DNA of 64,000 nucleotides from Oleiagrimonas sp963747595. GTDB lineage: Bacteria; Pseudomonadota; Gammaproteobacteria; Xanthomonadales; Rhodanobacteraceae. Positions 35,681 to 44,321 of the stretch are shown one piece after another (the stretch's first letter is position 1; each line of letters starts with the position of its first letter). The notes below the pieces were generated by a model, which made no database searches, was not told the origin of the DNA, and saw only the letters and a program-made list of their open reading frames with translations. Position numbers and translations under genes: made by a program. The stretch spans positions 1,488,001-1,552,000 of the forward strand of contig CAVVFO010000002.1 of assembly GCA_963747595.1 (NCBI GenBank). Direction: 5' to 3'.

Positions 35681-36627
35681 GCGTCCTCCCCGAGGCTGGT
35701 TTCCAGAATGCGCCAGCACAGCGACTGGAAGTCGATGCCGGCGACGGCTGCAGCCTTGGGCACCAGCGAATGCGTGGTCATGCCCGGCGCCGTGTTGACC
35801 TCCAGCAGCCAGTCGCGGCCTGTGCGGTCGCGCATGATGTCCACCCGTCCCCAGCCGGTGCATGCCAACGCATCGAAGGCGCGCAGCGAGAGTTCCCCGA
35901 GCCCCCGTTCGCCGGCTGCGTCCAGGCCGGGGCATACATATTCCGTATCCTCGGCCACGTATTTGGCGTGATAATCGTAATAGGCACCCTTGGGCACGAT
36001 GCGGATCGACGGCAGCGCCTGCCGACCCAGGATCGACACGGTCAGCTCGTCGCCCTCGATCAGCTGCTCGACCATCAGCTCACCCGGGTAGCGCGCCGCC
36101 AGTTCCGCGGCCGCGTCCAGATCGGCCTCCTCGAACACGCGACTGATGCCGACGCTGGAGCCTTCGGACACCGGCTTCACGATGACCGGCAGCCCGACCC
36201 GTGCCGCTGCGGCATGCACGTCACCGCCACGCGGCACGCGCTCGAAACGTGGTGTCGGCAATCCCAGTGCCTGCCAGATGAGCTTGCTGCGCACCTTGTC
36301 CATGCTCAGTGCGCTGGCCAGCACACCGGAGCCCGTATACGGCACCTTGAGTGAATCCAGCGCGCCCTGCAGCACGCCGTCCTCACCACCTCCATGCTGC
36401 CCATGCAGGATGTTGAACACGCGCGCGAAGTGGCCGGCGCGCAGCGCGTCCAGCAGCGCCGGAATGCCGTCCACCGGATGTGCGTCCACGCCACCGGCCT
36501 TGAGCGCGTCCAGCACATTGCGCCCGGAATCCAGCGACACCTCGCGCTCGGCCGAGCTGCCGCCCATGACCACGGCGACGCGGCCGAAGGCGCTGGGAGT
36601 GCGGGTTCTGACGGCGGCATGCGTCAC
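35677..36627 (-). CDS. ddl: D-alanine--D-alanine ligase
   Basis: 316-aa ATP-grasp ligase that makes the D-Ala-D-Ala dipeptide added by MurF. N-terminal GGSSAEREVSLDSG, ATP-binding VIVKPVSEGSSVGIS, and the Mg/substrate region EVNTAPGMTTHSLVPKAA are intact. The Tyr-bearing loop near PKGAYYDYHAKY fits the omega loop of DdlB. It sits between murC and ftsQ with 4-nt overlaps at both ends. Confidence 0.95.
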   Translation of the reverse strand: MTHAAVRTRTPSAFGRVAVVMGGSSAEREVSLDSGRNVLDALKAGGVDAHPVDGIPALLDALRAGHFARVFNILHGQHGGGEDGVLQGALDSLKVPYTGSGVLASALSMDKVRSKLIWQALGLPTPRFERVPRGGDVHAAAARVGLPVIVKPVSEGSSVGISRVFEEADLDAAAELAARYPGELMVEQLIEGDELTVSILGRQALPSIRIVPKGAYYDYHAKYVAEDTEYVCPGLDAAGERGLGELSLRAFDALACTGWGRVDIMRDRTGRDWLLEVNTAPGMTTHSLVPKAAAVAGIDFQSLCWRILETSLGEDA

Positions 36628-38072
36628 GACGTCGCCTCCGAGCGCAGATGCCCGCGCTGCGCCAACTGCGCCGCGGTATGCCCGATGTCACCGGCACCCA
36701 GCAGGAGCAACACGTCGCCGTCATGCAGCAACGCCGGCAGCGTGTCGACGAACTCGCGCGGATGGCCGATCAGCACCGGATCGACCTTGCCGCGGGCACG
36801 CACGGCACGCGCCAGCGCGCGTCCGTCGGCGCCGGCGATGGGTTCTTCGCCGGCCGGGTAGACCTCGGTCAGCACCAGCACGTCGGCCTCGGCCAGCACG
36901 TTGGCGAAATCATCCATCAGATCGCGCGTGCGGCTGAACCGGTGCGGTTGGAAGGCCACCACCAGACGCTGCTCGGGCCAGCCGTTGCGCACTGCCTCGA
37001 ACACGGCCGTCAACTCCCGTGGATGATGGCCGTAATCGTCGATCAGCAAGGCGCTGCCCCGATCCAGTGCCAGCTCGCCGCGGCGATGAAAGCGGCGACC
37101 CACGCCCTGGAAACCGGCCAGCGCACCGACGATCGCTGCATCGTCCACGCCCAGCTGCCAGCCCACGGCGACGGCCGCCAACGCGTTGAGCACGTTGTGC
37201 CGGCCAGGCAGGTTCAGACTCACCGTCAGTGCCTCGCTGCGACCCGGCAGATGCAGGTCGAACAACATCTCGAAGCCGTGCTGGCGGATGTTGTCCGCAC
37301 GCACATCCGCGCCCGCGTGTTCGATGCCATAGGTGATCACGCTGCGGCTGATCTCGCCGCAGGCCAGCCTGGCGACCTCGGGATCATCGATGCACAGGAT
37401 GGCGAAGCCGTAGAACGGCAGGCGGTGCAGGAAATCGTCGAATGCCTGTCGCACCTGGGCGAAGTCACCGCCGTAGTTTTCCAGATGATCCGCATCGATG
37501 TTGGTGACCACCGCGATCACGGGCGACAGCATCAGGAACGAGCCGTCCGATTCGTCGGCTTCGGCCACCAGGTATTCGCCGGTCCCCAGACGCGCATTGG
37601 CACCCGCCGAATTGAGCTGGCCGCCGATGACGAAGGTGGGATCGTAGCCGGCCTCGGCCAGCACGCTGGCGGCCAGACTCGTGGTCGTGGTCTTGCCGTG
37701 TGTGCCGGCGATGGCCACACCGCGGCGGAAGCGCATCAGCTCGCCCAGCATTTCGGCACGCGGCACCAGCGGGATGCGCTGTGCGCGAGCCGCGACCAGT
37801 TCCGGATTGTCGTCGCCGATGGCGCTGGAGGTCACCACCACATCGGCGCCATCGACGTGTGCGGCGTCATGACCTTCGAATACGGTCAGACCCAACTCGG
37901 TCAGCCGCTTCGTGATCGCGCCGCTGGCGCAGTCGGACCCGGATACGCTGTAGCCAAGGTTGTGCAGCACTTCGGCGATGCCGCTCATGCCGACCCCGCC
38001 GATGCCGATGAAATGCACACGGCGGAAGGCGGACATGATGTCGTCGTGAGGTCGCAGGCGACGCGGGCTCAT
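36624..38072 (-). CDS. murC: UDP-N-acetylmuramate--L-alanine ligase
   Basis: 482-aa Mur ligase adding L-Ala to UDP-MurNAc, the first peptide-stem step. The N-terminal nucleotide fold is HFIGIGGVGMSGIAEVL, the P-loop GTHGKTTTTSLA, and the central domain has EADESDGSFL and TNIDADHLENYGG. The C-terminal domain carries DDYGHHPREL. The start at 38072 makes a 4-nt overlap with the murG stop; a second Met lies 12 codons in. The nearly 100 extra upstream codons fall inside murG and are not used. Confidence 0.95.
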   Translation of the reverse strand: MSPRRLRPHDDIMSAFRRVHFIGIGGVGMSGIAEVLHNLGYSVSGSDCASGAITKRLTELGLTVFEGHDAAHVDGADVVVTSSAIGDDNPELVAARAQRIPLVPRAEMLGELMRFRRGVAIAGTHGKTTTTSLAASVLAEAGYDPTFVIGGQLNSAGANARLGTGEYLVAEADESDGSFLMLSPVIAVVTNIDADHLENYGGDFAQVRQAFDDFLHRLPFYGFAILCIDDPEVARLACGEISRSVITYGIEHAGADVRADNIRQHGFEMLFDLHLPGRSEALTVSLNLPGRHNVLNALAAVAVGWQLGVDDAAIVGALAGFQGVGRRFHRRGELALDRGSALLIDDYGHHPRELTAVFEAVRNGWPEQRLVVAFQPHRFSRTRDLMDDFANVLAEADVLVLTEVYPAGEEPIAGADGRALARAVRARGKVDPVLIGHPREFVDTLPALLHDGDVLLLLGAGDIGHTAAQLAQRGHLRSEATS

Positions 38073-39178
38073 GCTGCCACCTCCAGGCATTGCGCGGCGA
38101 TGTCGGCGGCGGCATTCGGGCGCGCCAGCGTGCGCGCGGCCATGGCCATGCGCTTGAGTGTGTCCGGGTCGTTGAGCACGGCATCCAGCTGCTGTGACAG
38201 CATGTCGATATTGATATCGCGTTCCTGTGTGATCAGTGCAGCACCTGCATCGCGCATGGCTTCGGCGTTGCGTGTCTGGTGGTCGTCGACGGCGAATGGA
38301 TATGGCACCAGCAGCGCGCCCAGGCCGGCGGCGCACAATTCGGCGATGGTCAATGCACCGGCGCGGCACACCGCGAAATCGGCCCAGGCGTAGGCCGCTG
38401 CCATGTCTTCGATGAACGGCTCCACGCGCGCTTCCAGTCCGGCCGCGGCATAGGCTGCGCGGGTGGCATCCAGATCATGTTTGCCGCACTGATGCCAGAT
38501 CACAGGCCGATGCTGTAGCGGCAGGCGACCGAGCACGATCGGCAAGCGCTCGTTCAACGCCCGCGCGCCCTGGCTGCCACCGAGCACCAGCAAATGCGCC
38601 GGGGCTGTGCGCTGGGCCATGCGTTGATCCGGTGCATCCAGCGCACTGATCTGCGCGCGCACCGGATTGCCCACCCAGGTCGTTTTCAGGGTCTGTGGAA
38701 ATGCATCCTCGAAACCCACCAGCACCCGCCGCGCCAGCCGCGCCAGCACCTTGTTGGTCACACCCGGCACGCGGTTCTGTTCGTGTACCAGCAGCGGCCG
38801 CCGACTCATCCATGCCGCGATGCCGCCGGGGCCGGCCACGAAGCCGCCCATCGACAGCACACAGCACGGCCGGATCTGCCGCAGGGCGCGCATTGCCGCG
38901 CCAATGGCGCACGCCAGCATCCATGGCGCCAGCAGCCGCGTCTTCCAGCCCTTGCCGCGCAGGCCGCCGACGCGGATCGCATGCAATCGCAAGCCGTGGC
39001 GCGGCACGATACTGGTCTCCAGGCCGCCCGCCGCGCCCATCCAGACCACCGGCACACCGCGCTCGGCCAGCGCCTCGGCCGCCGCCAAGCCGGGGAAGAT
39101 GTGCCCGCCCGTGCCACCAGCCATGATCAGCACCGGCGCGGAATCGCGCCGCCTCGTCTGGGACTGCACGGCATTCAT
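38069..39178 (-). CDS. murG: Lipid II-forming GlcNAc transferase MurG
   Basis: 369-aa GT28 enzyme at the inner face of the membrane that adds GlcNAc from UDP-GlcNAc to lipid I, giving lipid II. N-terminal G-loop MAGGTGGHIFPGLA, second G-loop SMGGFVAGPGG and the C-terminal UDP-GlcNAc site VLGGSQGARALN, with RAGALTIAEL and PYPFAVDDHQTRNA, are all intact. Overlaps by 4 nt with ftsW upstream and murC downstream. Confidence 0.96.
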   Translation of the reverse strand: MNAVQSQTRRRDSAPVLIMAGGTGGHIFPGLAAAEALAERGVPVVWMGAAGGLETSIVPRHGLRLHAIRVGGLRGKGWKTRLLAPWMLACAIGAAMRALRQIRPCCVLSMGGFVAGPGGIAAWMSRRPLLVHEQNRVPGVTNKVLARLARRVLVGFEDAFPQTLKTTWVGNPVRAQISALDAPDQRMAQRTAPAHLLVLGGSQGARALNERLPIVLGRLPLQHRPVIWHQCGKHDLDATRAAYAAAGLEARVEPFIEDMAAAYAWADFAVCRAGALTIAELCAAGLGALLVPYPFAVDDHQTRNAEAMRDAGAALITQERDINIDMLSQQLDAVLNDPDTLKRMAMAARTLARPNAAADIAAQCLEVAA

Positions 39179-40389
39179 GCGCTGGCCTCCAGGGCGGCAT
39201 CCGGCGTCGACGGCGCCGTGCGCGCGTTCGCACGCCGCGCATCCTCGGCACGATGGATCTCGAAGCTGGCGCGCAGCAGGATGCCCAGCATGGCGCAGGT
39301 CATCAGCACGCTGGAACCACCGGAACTGATCAGCGGCAGGGTCAGGCCCTTGGTGGGCAGCACGCCCAGGTTCACGCCGGCAGAGACCAGCGCCTGCAAC
39401 CCCAGCATCAGCGAGATGCCGAAAGCCACGTAGCCGGCGAAACGCTGATTGAGTTCAACGCCCTTGAGACCCAGCATCAAGCCGCGCCCCACCAGCAGCG
39501 CGAACAGGGCCAGCACCAGCAGGATGCCCACCAGACCCAGCTCCTCGCCGATTACCGCCAGGATGAAGTCCGTATGCGCCTCGGGCAGATAGAACAGCTT
39601 CTGCACGCTCTCGCCCAGGCCCACGCCGGTCCACTCGCCGCGACCGATGGCGATCAGGGCCTGGGTCAGCTGGAATCCGTCCGTGAACGGATTTTTCCAG
39701 GGGTCCATGAACGAGGTCAGGCGCCGCACGCGGTAATCGGACGTGAATGCCACCCAGGTCAGCGCCGGCACCAGCGGCACCGCCATAAGTAGCAGGTTGC
39801 GCATGCGTGCCCCGCCCAGCCACACCATGCCCACAGCCACGGCGATCAACAGCGCCGAGGAGCCAAAGTCCGGCTGCAGCAGCAATAGGATGACCAAAAG
39901 ACCGGTCACCATGATCGGCTTGAACGCCCCCAGCAATTGCCGTTCCACCGCTTCGCGGTGGCTGACCAGATAACGGGCCAGATAAATGATCAGGATCGGC
40001 TTGATCGCCTCCACCGGCTGAAAGCTGATTGCCACCAGATTGATCCAGCGACGCGCGCCGTTGATGCGCATGCCGAAGAACGGCAGGAACACCATCAGCA
40101 TGGCGATGATACCGAGCAGCAGCAGCAGGAAGCTGTAACGCTCCAGGAACCGCAATTCCACCTTCGCGGCGACCACCGCCAGCACCAGTCCCAGCGCCAG
40201 GTACAGCAGATGCTTGTCCAGGTAATAGAACCCGCCGAGATGCTTGCTCACGGCCACCGGAATCGACGCGGAAGTGACCATGACGATACCCACGCAGGTG
40301 AGGCCCAGCGCCGCCAGCAGCAGCACCAGGTCGTAGCGGCCCTGCGGCCCCTGCCTGCGTCGTGCCTGCGTGGGGGCGAAAAGACCCAT
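39175..40389 (-). CDS. ftsW: Peptidoglycan glycosyltransferase FtsW
   Basis: 404-aa SEDS-family polymerase of septal peptidoglycan with ten predicted helices, working with FtsI. The large loop after TM3-TM4 holds INGARRWI, and the periplasmic loop signature is KNPFTDGFQLTQALIAIGRGEWTGVGLG followed by LPEAHTDFILAVIGEELGL with the catalytic-type Asp/Glu. The C-terminus has ISSGGSS. It begins 2 nt after mraY; in E. coli and many others murD separates these two genes, and here it is absent. Confidence 0.95.
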   Translation of the reverse strand: MGLFAPTQARRRQGPQGRYDLVLLLAALGLTCVGIVMVTSASIPVAVSKHLGGFYYLDKHLLYLALGLVLAVVAAKVELRFLERYSFLLLLLGIIAMLMVFLPFFGMRINGARRWINLVAISFQPVEAIKPILIIYLARYLVSHREAVERQLLGAFKPIMVTGLLVILLLLQPDFGSSALLIAVAVGMVWLGGARMRNLLLMAVPLVPALTWVAFTSDYRVRRLTSFMDPWKNPFTDGFQLTQALIAIGRGEWTGVGLGESVQKLFYLPEAHTDFILAVIGEELGLVGILLVLALFALLVGRGLMLGLKGVELNQRFAGYVAFGISLMLGLQALVSAGVNLGVLPTKGLTLPLISSGGSSVLMTCAMLGILLRASFEIHRAEDARRANARTAPSTPDAALEASA

Positions 40390-40391
40390 CG

Positions 40392-41474
40392 TCAGCGCAC
40401 CTTCAACGTGGCCAGGCCGATCAGCACCAGCACCACGGAAATGATCCAGAAACGCACGATGACGCGCGGCTCCGGCCAGCCCTTGAGCTCGAAGTGATGG
40501 TGGATCGGCGCCATGCGGAACAAGCGCTTGCCGGTCAGCTTGAAGCTGGCCACCTGCAGCATCACCGAAGCCGTCTCGATCACGAACACGCCGCCCATCA
40601 CCAGCAGCACGACTTCCTGGCGCACGATCAGCGCGATGCAGCCCAGCGCCGCGCCGATGGACAGTGCACCGATGTCACCCATGAAGACCTGCGCCGGGTA
40701 GGTGTTGAACCACAGGAAGCCCAGGCCGGCGCCGCCCAGCGCACCGCAATAGATCGCCAGCTCGCCGGCGCCCGGAATGGCCGGAATGCCCAGATACCGC
40801 GAGAACACCGCGTTGCCCGCCAGATAGCAGAACAGGCCCAGCGCCCCGGCCACCAGCACGCTGGGCATGATCGCCAGACCATCCAGACCGTCAGTGAGAT
40901 TCACCGCGTTGGAGAAGCCCACGATCATCAAGTAACCGATGAGCACGAACACGCCACCCAGCGGCACGGCCACCTGTTTGACGAACGGCAGGAACAGCGC
41001 GGTTTCCGCGGGCGTGCTGGCCGTGTGATAGATGAACCAGGCCGCCGCCAGGCCACATACCGATTGCGCCAGGTACTTCCAGCGCGCCGGCAAGCCGCTG
41101 CTGTCCTTGAGCACCAGCTTGCGGTAATCGTCGTAGAAGCCGATGCCGCCGAAGGCCAGCGTCACCGCCAGCACCACCCACACGTAGCGGTTGTGCAGGT
41201 TGCCCCACAGCAATGTGGAGACGGCAATGGCGCCGATGATCATGGCGCCGCCCATGGTCGGCGTGCCGGCCTTGATCAGATGCGTCTGCGGACCGTCGTT
41301 GCGCACCACCTGCCCGGCTTTCATTGCCGCCAGTCGACGGATCAGCGAGGGCCCCATCAGCAGGGACACGGCCAACGCCGTCAGCGCACTCATGATGGTG
41401 CGGAAGGTGATGTACTGGAAGAGGCGCAGCGCACTGAAGTCGTGACTCAGCCAGTTGGCAAGCTCAAGCAGCAT
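40392..41474 (-). CDS. mraY: Phospho-MurNAc-pentapeptide transferase MraY
   Basis: 360-aa, ten-helix membrane enzyme that transfers phospho-MurNAc-pentapeptide to undecaprenyl phosphate, forming lipid I. Conserved cytoplasmic loops carry GTPTMGGAMI, FYDDYRKLV, NAVNLTDGLDGLAI, the DIGAL Asp motif and the terminal MAPIHHHFE. The 5' end overlaps the murF 3' end by 11 nt. The reading frame is full length and unambiguous. Confidence 0.96.
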   Translation of the reverse strand: MLLELANWLSHDFSALRLFQYITFRTIMSALTALAVSLLMGPSLIRRLAAMKAGQVVRNDGPQTHLIKAGTPTMGGAMIIGAIAVSTLLWGNLHNRYVWVVLAVTLAFGGIGFYDDYRKLVLKDSSGLPARWKYLAQSVCGLAAAWFIYHTASTPAETALFLPFVKQVAVPLGGVFVLIGYLMIVGFSNAVNLTDGLDGLAIMPSVLVAGALGLFCYLAGNAVFSRYLGIPAIPGAGELAIYCGALGGAGLGFLWFNTYPAQVFMGDIGALSIGAALGCIALIVRQEVVLLVMGGVFVIETASVMLQVASFKLTGKRLFRMAPIHHHFELKGWPEPRVIVRFWIISVVLVLIGLATLKVR

Positions 41475-42834
41475 GGTGTGTTCCTCCCCCCGCGCGCTCC
41501 AGCAAAGCCGTCGCCACGCGATCCATCGCGGCGCTGCGCGATCCCTTGATCAGGCAGGTCACATCGGCGTGCAGTGCCTCCTGCAACGCATCGATCAGCG
41601 CTGCCTGATCCGTGAAATGCGTGGCACCGCTGCCGAATGCGTCGGTCGCCGCCCGGCTCAACGGGCCGATGCCGAACAGGCGATCCACGCCACGTTCATG
41701 CGCCAGTGCGCCCACACGCTGGTGCAGCGCGCGGGCACCGCTCCCCAGTTCGGCCATGTCGCCCAGCACCAGCCAGCGCTCGCCCCTGGCCAGAACCAGG
41801 GTCTCGATAGCGGCTCGCACCGAGGCGGGATTGGCGTTGTAGCTGTCGTCGATCAGCGTCCAGCCCGCACGCGTGCGTGTGCTGCGCAGGCGACCGGCCA
41901 CCGCGGCGACATGCTGCAGGCCTTGGCGGATGACATCCAGCGGCACCTCCAGCGCATACGCCAGAGCGGCCGCCGCCAGCGCATTGGCGATGTTGTGGCG
42001 TCCCGGCAAGGGCAATGCAAGGTCGGCGTCGCCCTGCGGCGTGTGCAGCGTGAAGCGCGAGCCATCGGCGGTCATTGCCATCACCTCGGCACTCACTTCC
42101 GCCGGGTGCTCCAGCGCAAAGCGCACCTGTCGGCGTGAACCGGCCAGCCCGGCGAAGAACTCTGCCCAGGCGTCGTCGGCGTTGATCACCGCCACGCCAT
42201 CGGCAGGCAGCGCCTCGTACAGCGCACCCTTGGTTTCGGCCACGCCCTCGATGCTTCCCATACGTTCAAGATGCGCCGGTGCGATGGTGTTGACGAGGCC
42301 GATATCGGGCCGTGCGATGGCGGCCAGATAGGCGATGTCACCCGGCTTCCCGGCGCCCATTTCCAGCACCGCGTATTCCGTGTCCACGGGCATGGACAGC
42401 AGCGTCAGCGGCAGGCCGATCTCGTTGTTGAAGTTGCCCGCACTGACATGGGTACGCCCGCACCGCTCGAGGATCGCCGCCAGCAGCGTCTTCACCGTGG
42501 TCTTGCCGTTGGAGCCTGTGATGCCGATCACGCGCGCGCCGGAGGCTGCACGCCAGGCACTGGCCAGGTCACCCAGTGCGGTCAGCGTATCCTCGACCAC
42601 CACCTGGGGCAGGTCGATGTCCATCTGCCGTGAAACCAGGAGGGCGGATGCACCGCTCTCGCGCGCGGCCTGCACGTGATCGTGGCCATCGTGATGCGGG
42701 CCTTTCAGGGCCACGAACAGATCGCCTTCGTGCATGCTGCGCGTATCCGTGGAGACGCCCCGGATGGTGGTCGCCTCGCCCAGCGCGCGGCCGCGCGTCC
42801 ACAGGGCAATCTCGGGCAGGTCCAGGCGCATCAT
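41464..42834 (-). CDS. murF: UDP-MurNAc-tripeptide--D-Ala-D-Ala ligase
   Basis: 456-aa Mur ligase adding the D-Ala-D-Ala made by Ddl to the tripeptide precursor. N-terminal substrate domain with VSTDTRSMHEGDLFVAL, P-loop GITGSNGKTTVKTLL, ISAGNFNNEIGLPLTLL (AGNFNNEIG is typical of MurF), and the C-terminal DDSYNANPASVRAA. It overlaps murE by 4 nt and mraY by 11 nt. Confidence 0.95.
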   Translation of the reverse strand: MMRLDLPEIALWTRGRALGEATTIRGVSTDTRSMHEGDLFVALKGPHHDGHDHVQAARESGASALLVSRQMDIDLPQVVVEDTLTALGDLASAWRAASGARVIGITGSNGKTTVKTLLAAILERCGRTHVSAGNFNNEIGLPLTLLSMPVDTEYAVLEMGAGKPGDIAYLAAIARPDIGLVNTIAPAHLERMGSIEGVAETKGALYEALPADGVAVINADDAWAEFFAGLAGSRRQVRFALEHPAEVSAEVMAMTADGSRFTLHTPQGDADLALPLPGRHNIANALAAAALAYALEVPLDVIRQGLQHVAAVAGRLRSTRTRAGWTLIDDSYNANPASVRAAIETLVLARGERWLVLGDMAELGSGARALHQRVGALAHERGVDRLFGIGPLSRAATDAFGSGATHFTDQAALIDALQEALHADVTCLIKGSRSAAMDRVATALLERAGGGTHHAA

Positions 42835-44321
42835 GCGCGCACCTCCAGCTGTGCCCGGGCCACTGCCAGATCATCGAAAGGACGCTTCGCGCCCGCGATC
42901 TCCTGCGTGGCCTCGTGTCCCTTTCCGGCAATCAGCACCACGTCGTCGGCACCGGCCTGGTGACATGCCCACGTAATGGCAGCGGCGCGATCGCGCTGTA
43001 CGCGGGCCTTCCCTGCGTGGCGCATGCCGCGCAGAATCTGCGCGACGATGGCATCACCATCTTCCCCGCGCGGGTTGTCATCGGTCACCACCACGCAGTC
43101 GGCCATGCGCTCGGCGATCGCGCCCATCTGCGGCCGCTTGCCGCTGTCACGCTCGCCGCCGCAGCCGAACACGCAGATCACCCGGCCGTTGCAGTGCGCG
43201 CGCACGCTCATCAATGCCTGTTCCAGTGCATCCGGTGTATGCGCGTAATCGACCACGACGAGTGGCTGACCCGCCTGTCCACCGAGCCGGCTCATGCGCC
43301 CCGGCACCGGTTGCACGGCGGCCAGCGTCTGGACGATAGCCTCGAACGGTGTGCCCAGCGCGCCCAGCGCCGCCGCCACCAGGAGCAGATTGGAGACGTT
43401 GAACCGTCCCAGCAGCCCACTGTCGACATCCGCCTCGCCCCACGGCGTGTACAGGCGGAACGACAAACCGGCGGCATGGGCACGCACCTCCGCGGCACGC
43501 ACCTCGGCCTGCGAACCGCCCAGACTCACGCGCAACCGCGTGAGGCGCGCCGGCAGACGTGCAGCCAGACCATGGCCAAACGCATCATCGACGTTGACGA
43601 CCGCAGCCTTCAGCGCCTCGCAGGCAAACAGGCGTTCCTTGGCGGCACCATACGCCTTCATGGAGCCGTGATAGTCCAGATGATCGCGCGTGAGATTGGT
43701 GAACAACGCCAGATCGAAGGCCACGGCGTCCACCCGCCCCTGATCCAGCGCGTGCGAGGAGACCTCCATGGCCACATGCGTGACGTCGCGGGCCGCAAAA
43801 GCGGCCAGCAACGCCTGCAGGCTGATGACATCCGGCGTAGTGCGCTCGCCGGCAACCAGCGCGCCGTGCAGCCCCGCGCCCAGGGTGCCGATGCTGGCGC
43901 TGCGCTCGCCGAGGTGATTCAACGCCTGCGCCAGCATCTGCACCACGGAGGTCTTGCCGTTGGTGCCGGTGACGCCGATCACGGTCATGCGCCGCGAGGG
44001 ATCACCATGAAACCGGGCGGCCAGAAGACCCAGGTGATTGCGCAGGTCCTTGATCCAGATGACGGGAACGGCCGGAACGAACTCTGCTGGCTTTTCATCG
44101 TCCGGCCCGCGGAGCTCGGCCAGCACGATGGCGGCGCCATGTTCGCCGGCTTGCGCTGCAAATGCCATGCCGTGCTGTTGGGTTCCGCGCAATGCCACGA
44201 AGGCATCGCCCTTGCGCACCTGACGCGAATCCAGGGTCATGCCGGCAATGCGCAGATCGGGCACGGAGGAAGCGCTGTCGACCACCCCGGCCAGCAGTTC
44301 GTGCAGGGACATGGCGCTCAT
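42831..44321 (-). CDS. murE: UDP-MurNAc-L-Ala-D-Glu--meso-diaminopimelate ligase
   Basis: 496-aa Mur ligase adding the third residue of the stem peptide. P-loop GVTGTNGKTSVVQM, MEVSSHALDQGRVD and the substrate-specificity motif DDNPRGED are present; the DNPR signature indicates meso-diaminopimelate rather than lysine, as expected of a Gram-negative wall. The ATG at 44321 sits in a 4-nt overlap with the ftsI stop; codons upstream belong to ftsI. Confidence 0.96.
   Translation of the reverse strand: MSAMSLHELLAGVVDSASSVPDLRIAGMTLDSRQVRKGDAFVALRGTQQHGMAFAAQAGEHGAAIVLAELRGPDDEKPAEFVPAVPVIWIKDLRNHLGLLAARFHGDPSRRMTVIGVTGTNGKTSVVQMLAQALNHLGERSASIGTLGAGLHGALVAGERTTPDVISLQALLAAFAARDVTHVAMEVSSHALDQGRVDAVAFDLALFTNLTRDHLDYHGSMKAYGAAKERLFACEALKAAVVNVDDAFGHGLAARLPARLTRLRVSLGGSQAEVRAAEVRAHAAGLSFRLYTPWGEADVDSGLLGRFNVSNLLLVAAALGALGTPFEAIVQTLAAVQPVPGRMSRLGGQAGQPLVVVDYAHTPDALEQALMSVRAHCNGRVICVFGCGGERDSGKRPQMGAIAERMADCVVVTDDNPRGEDGDAIVAQILRGMRHAGKARVQRDRAAAITWACHQAGADDVVLIAGKGHEATQEIAGAKRPFDDLAVARAQLEVRA

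Noticed and set aside
36648..38393. 581-aa plus-strand open frame
   Set aside because: Antisense to murC; no domain.
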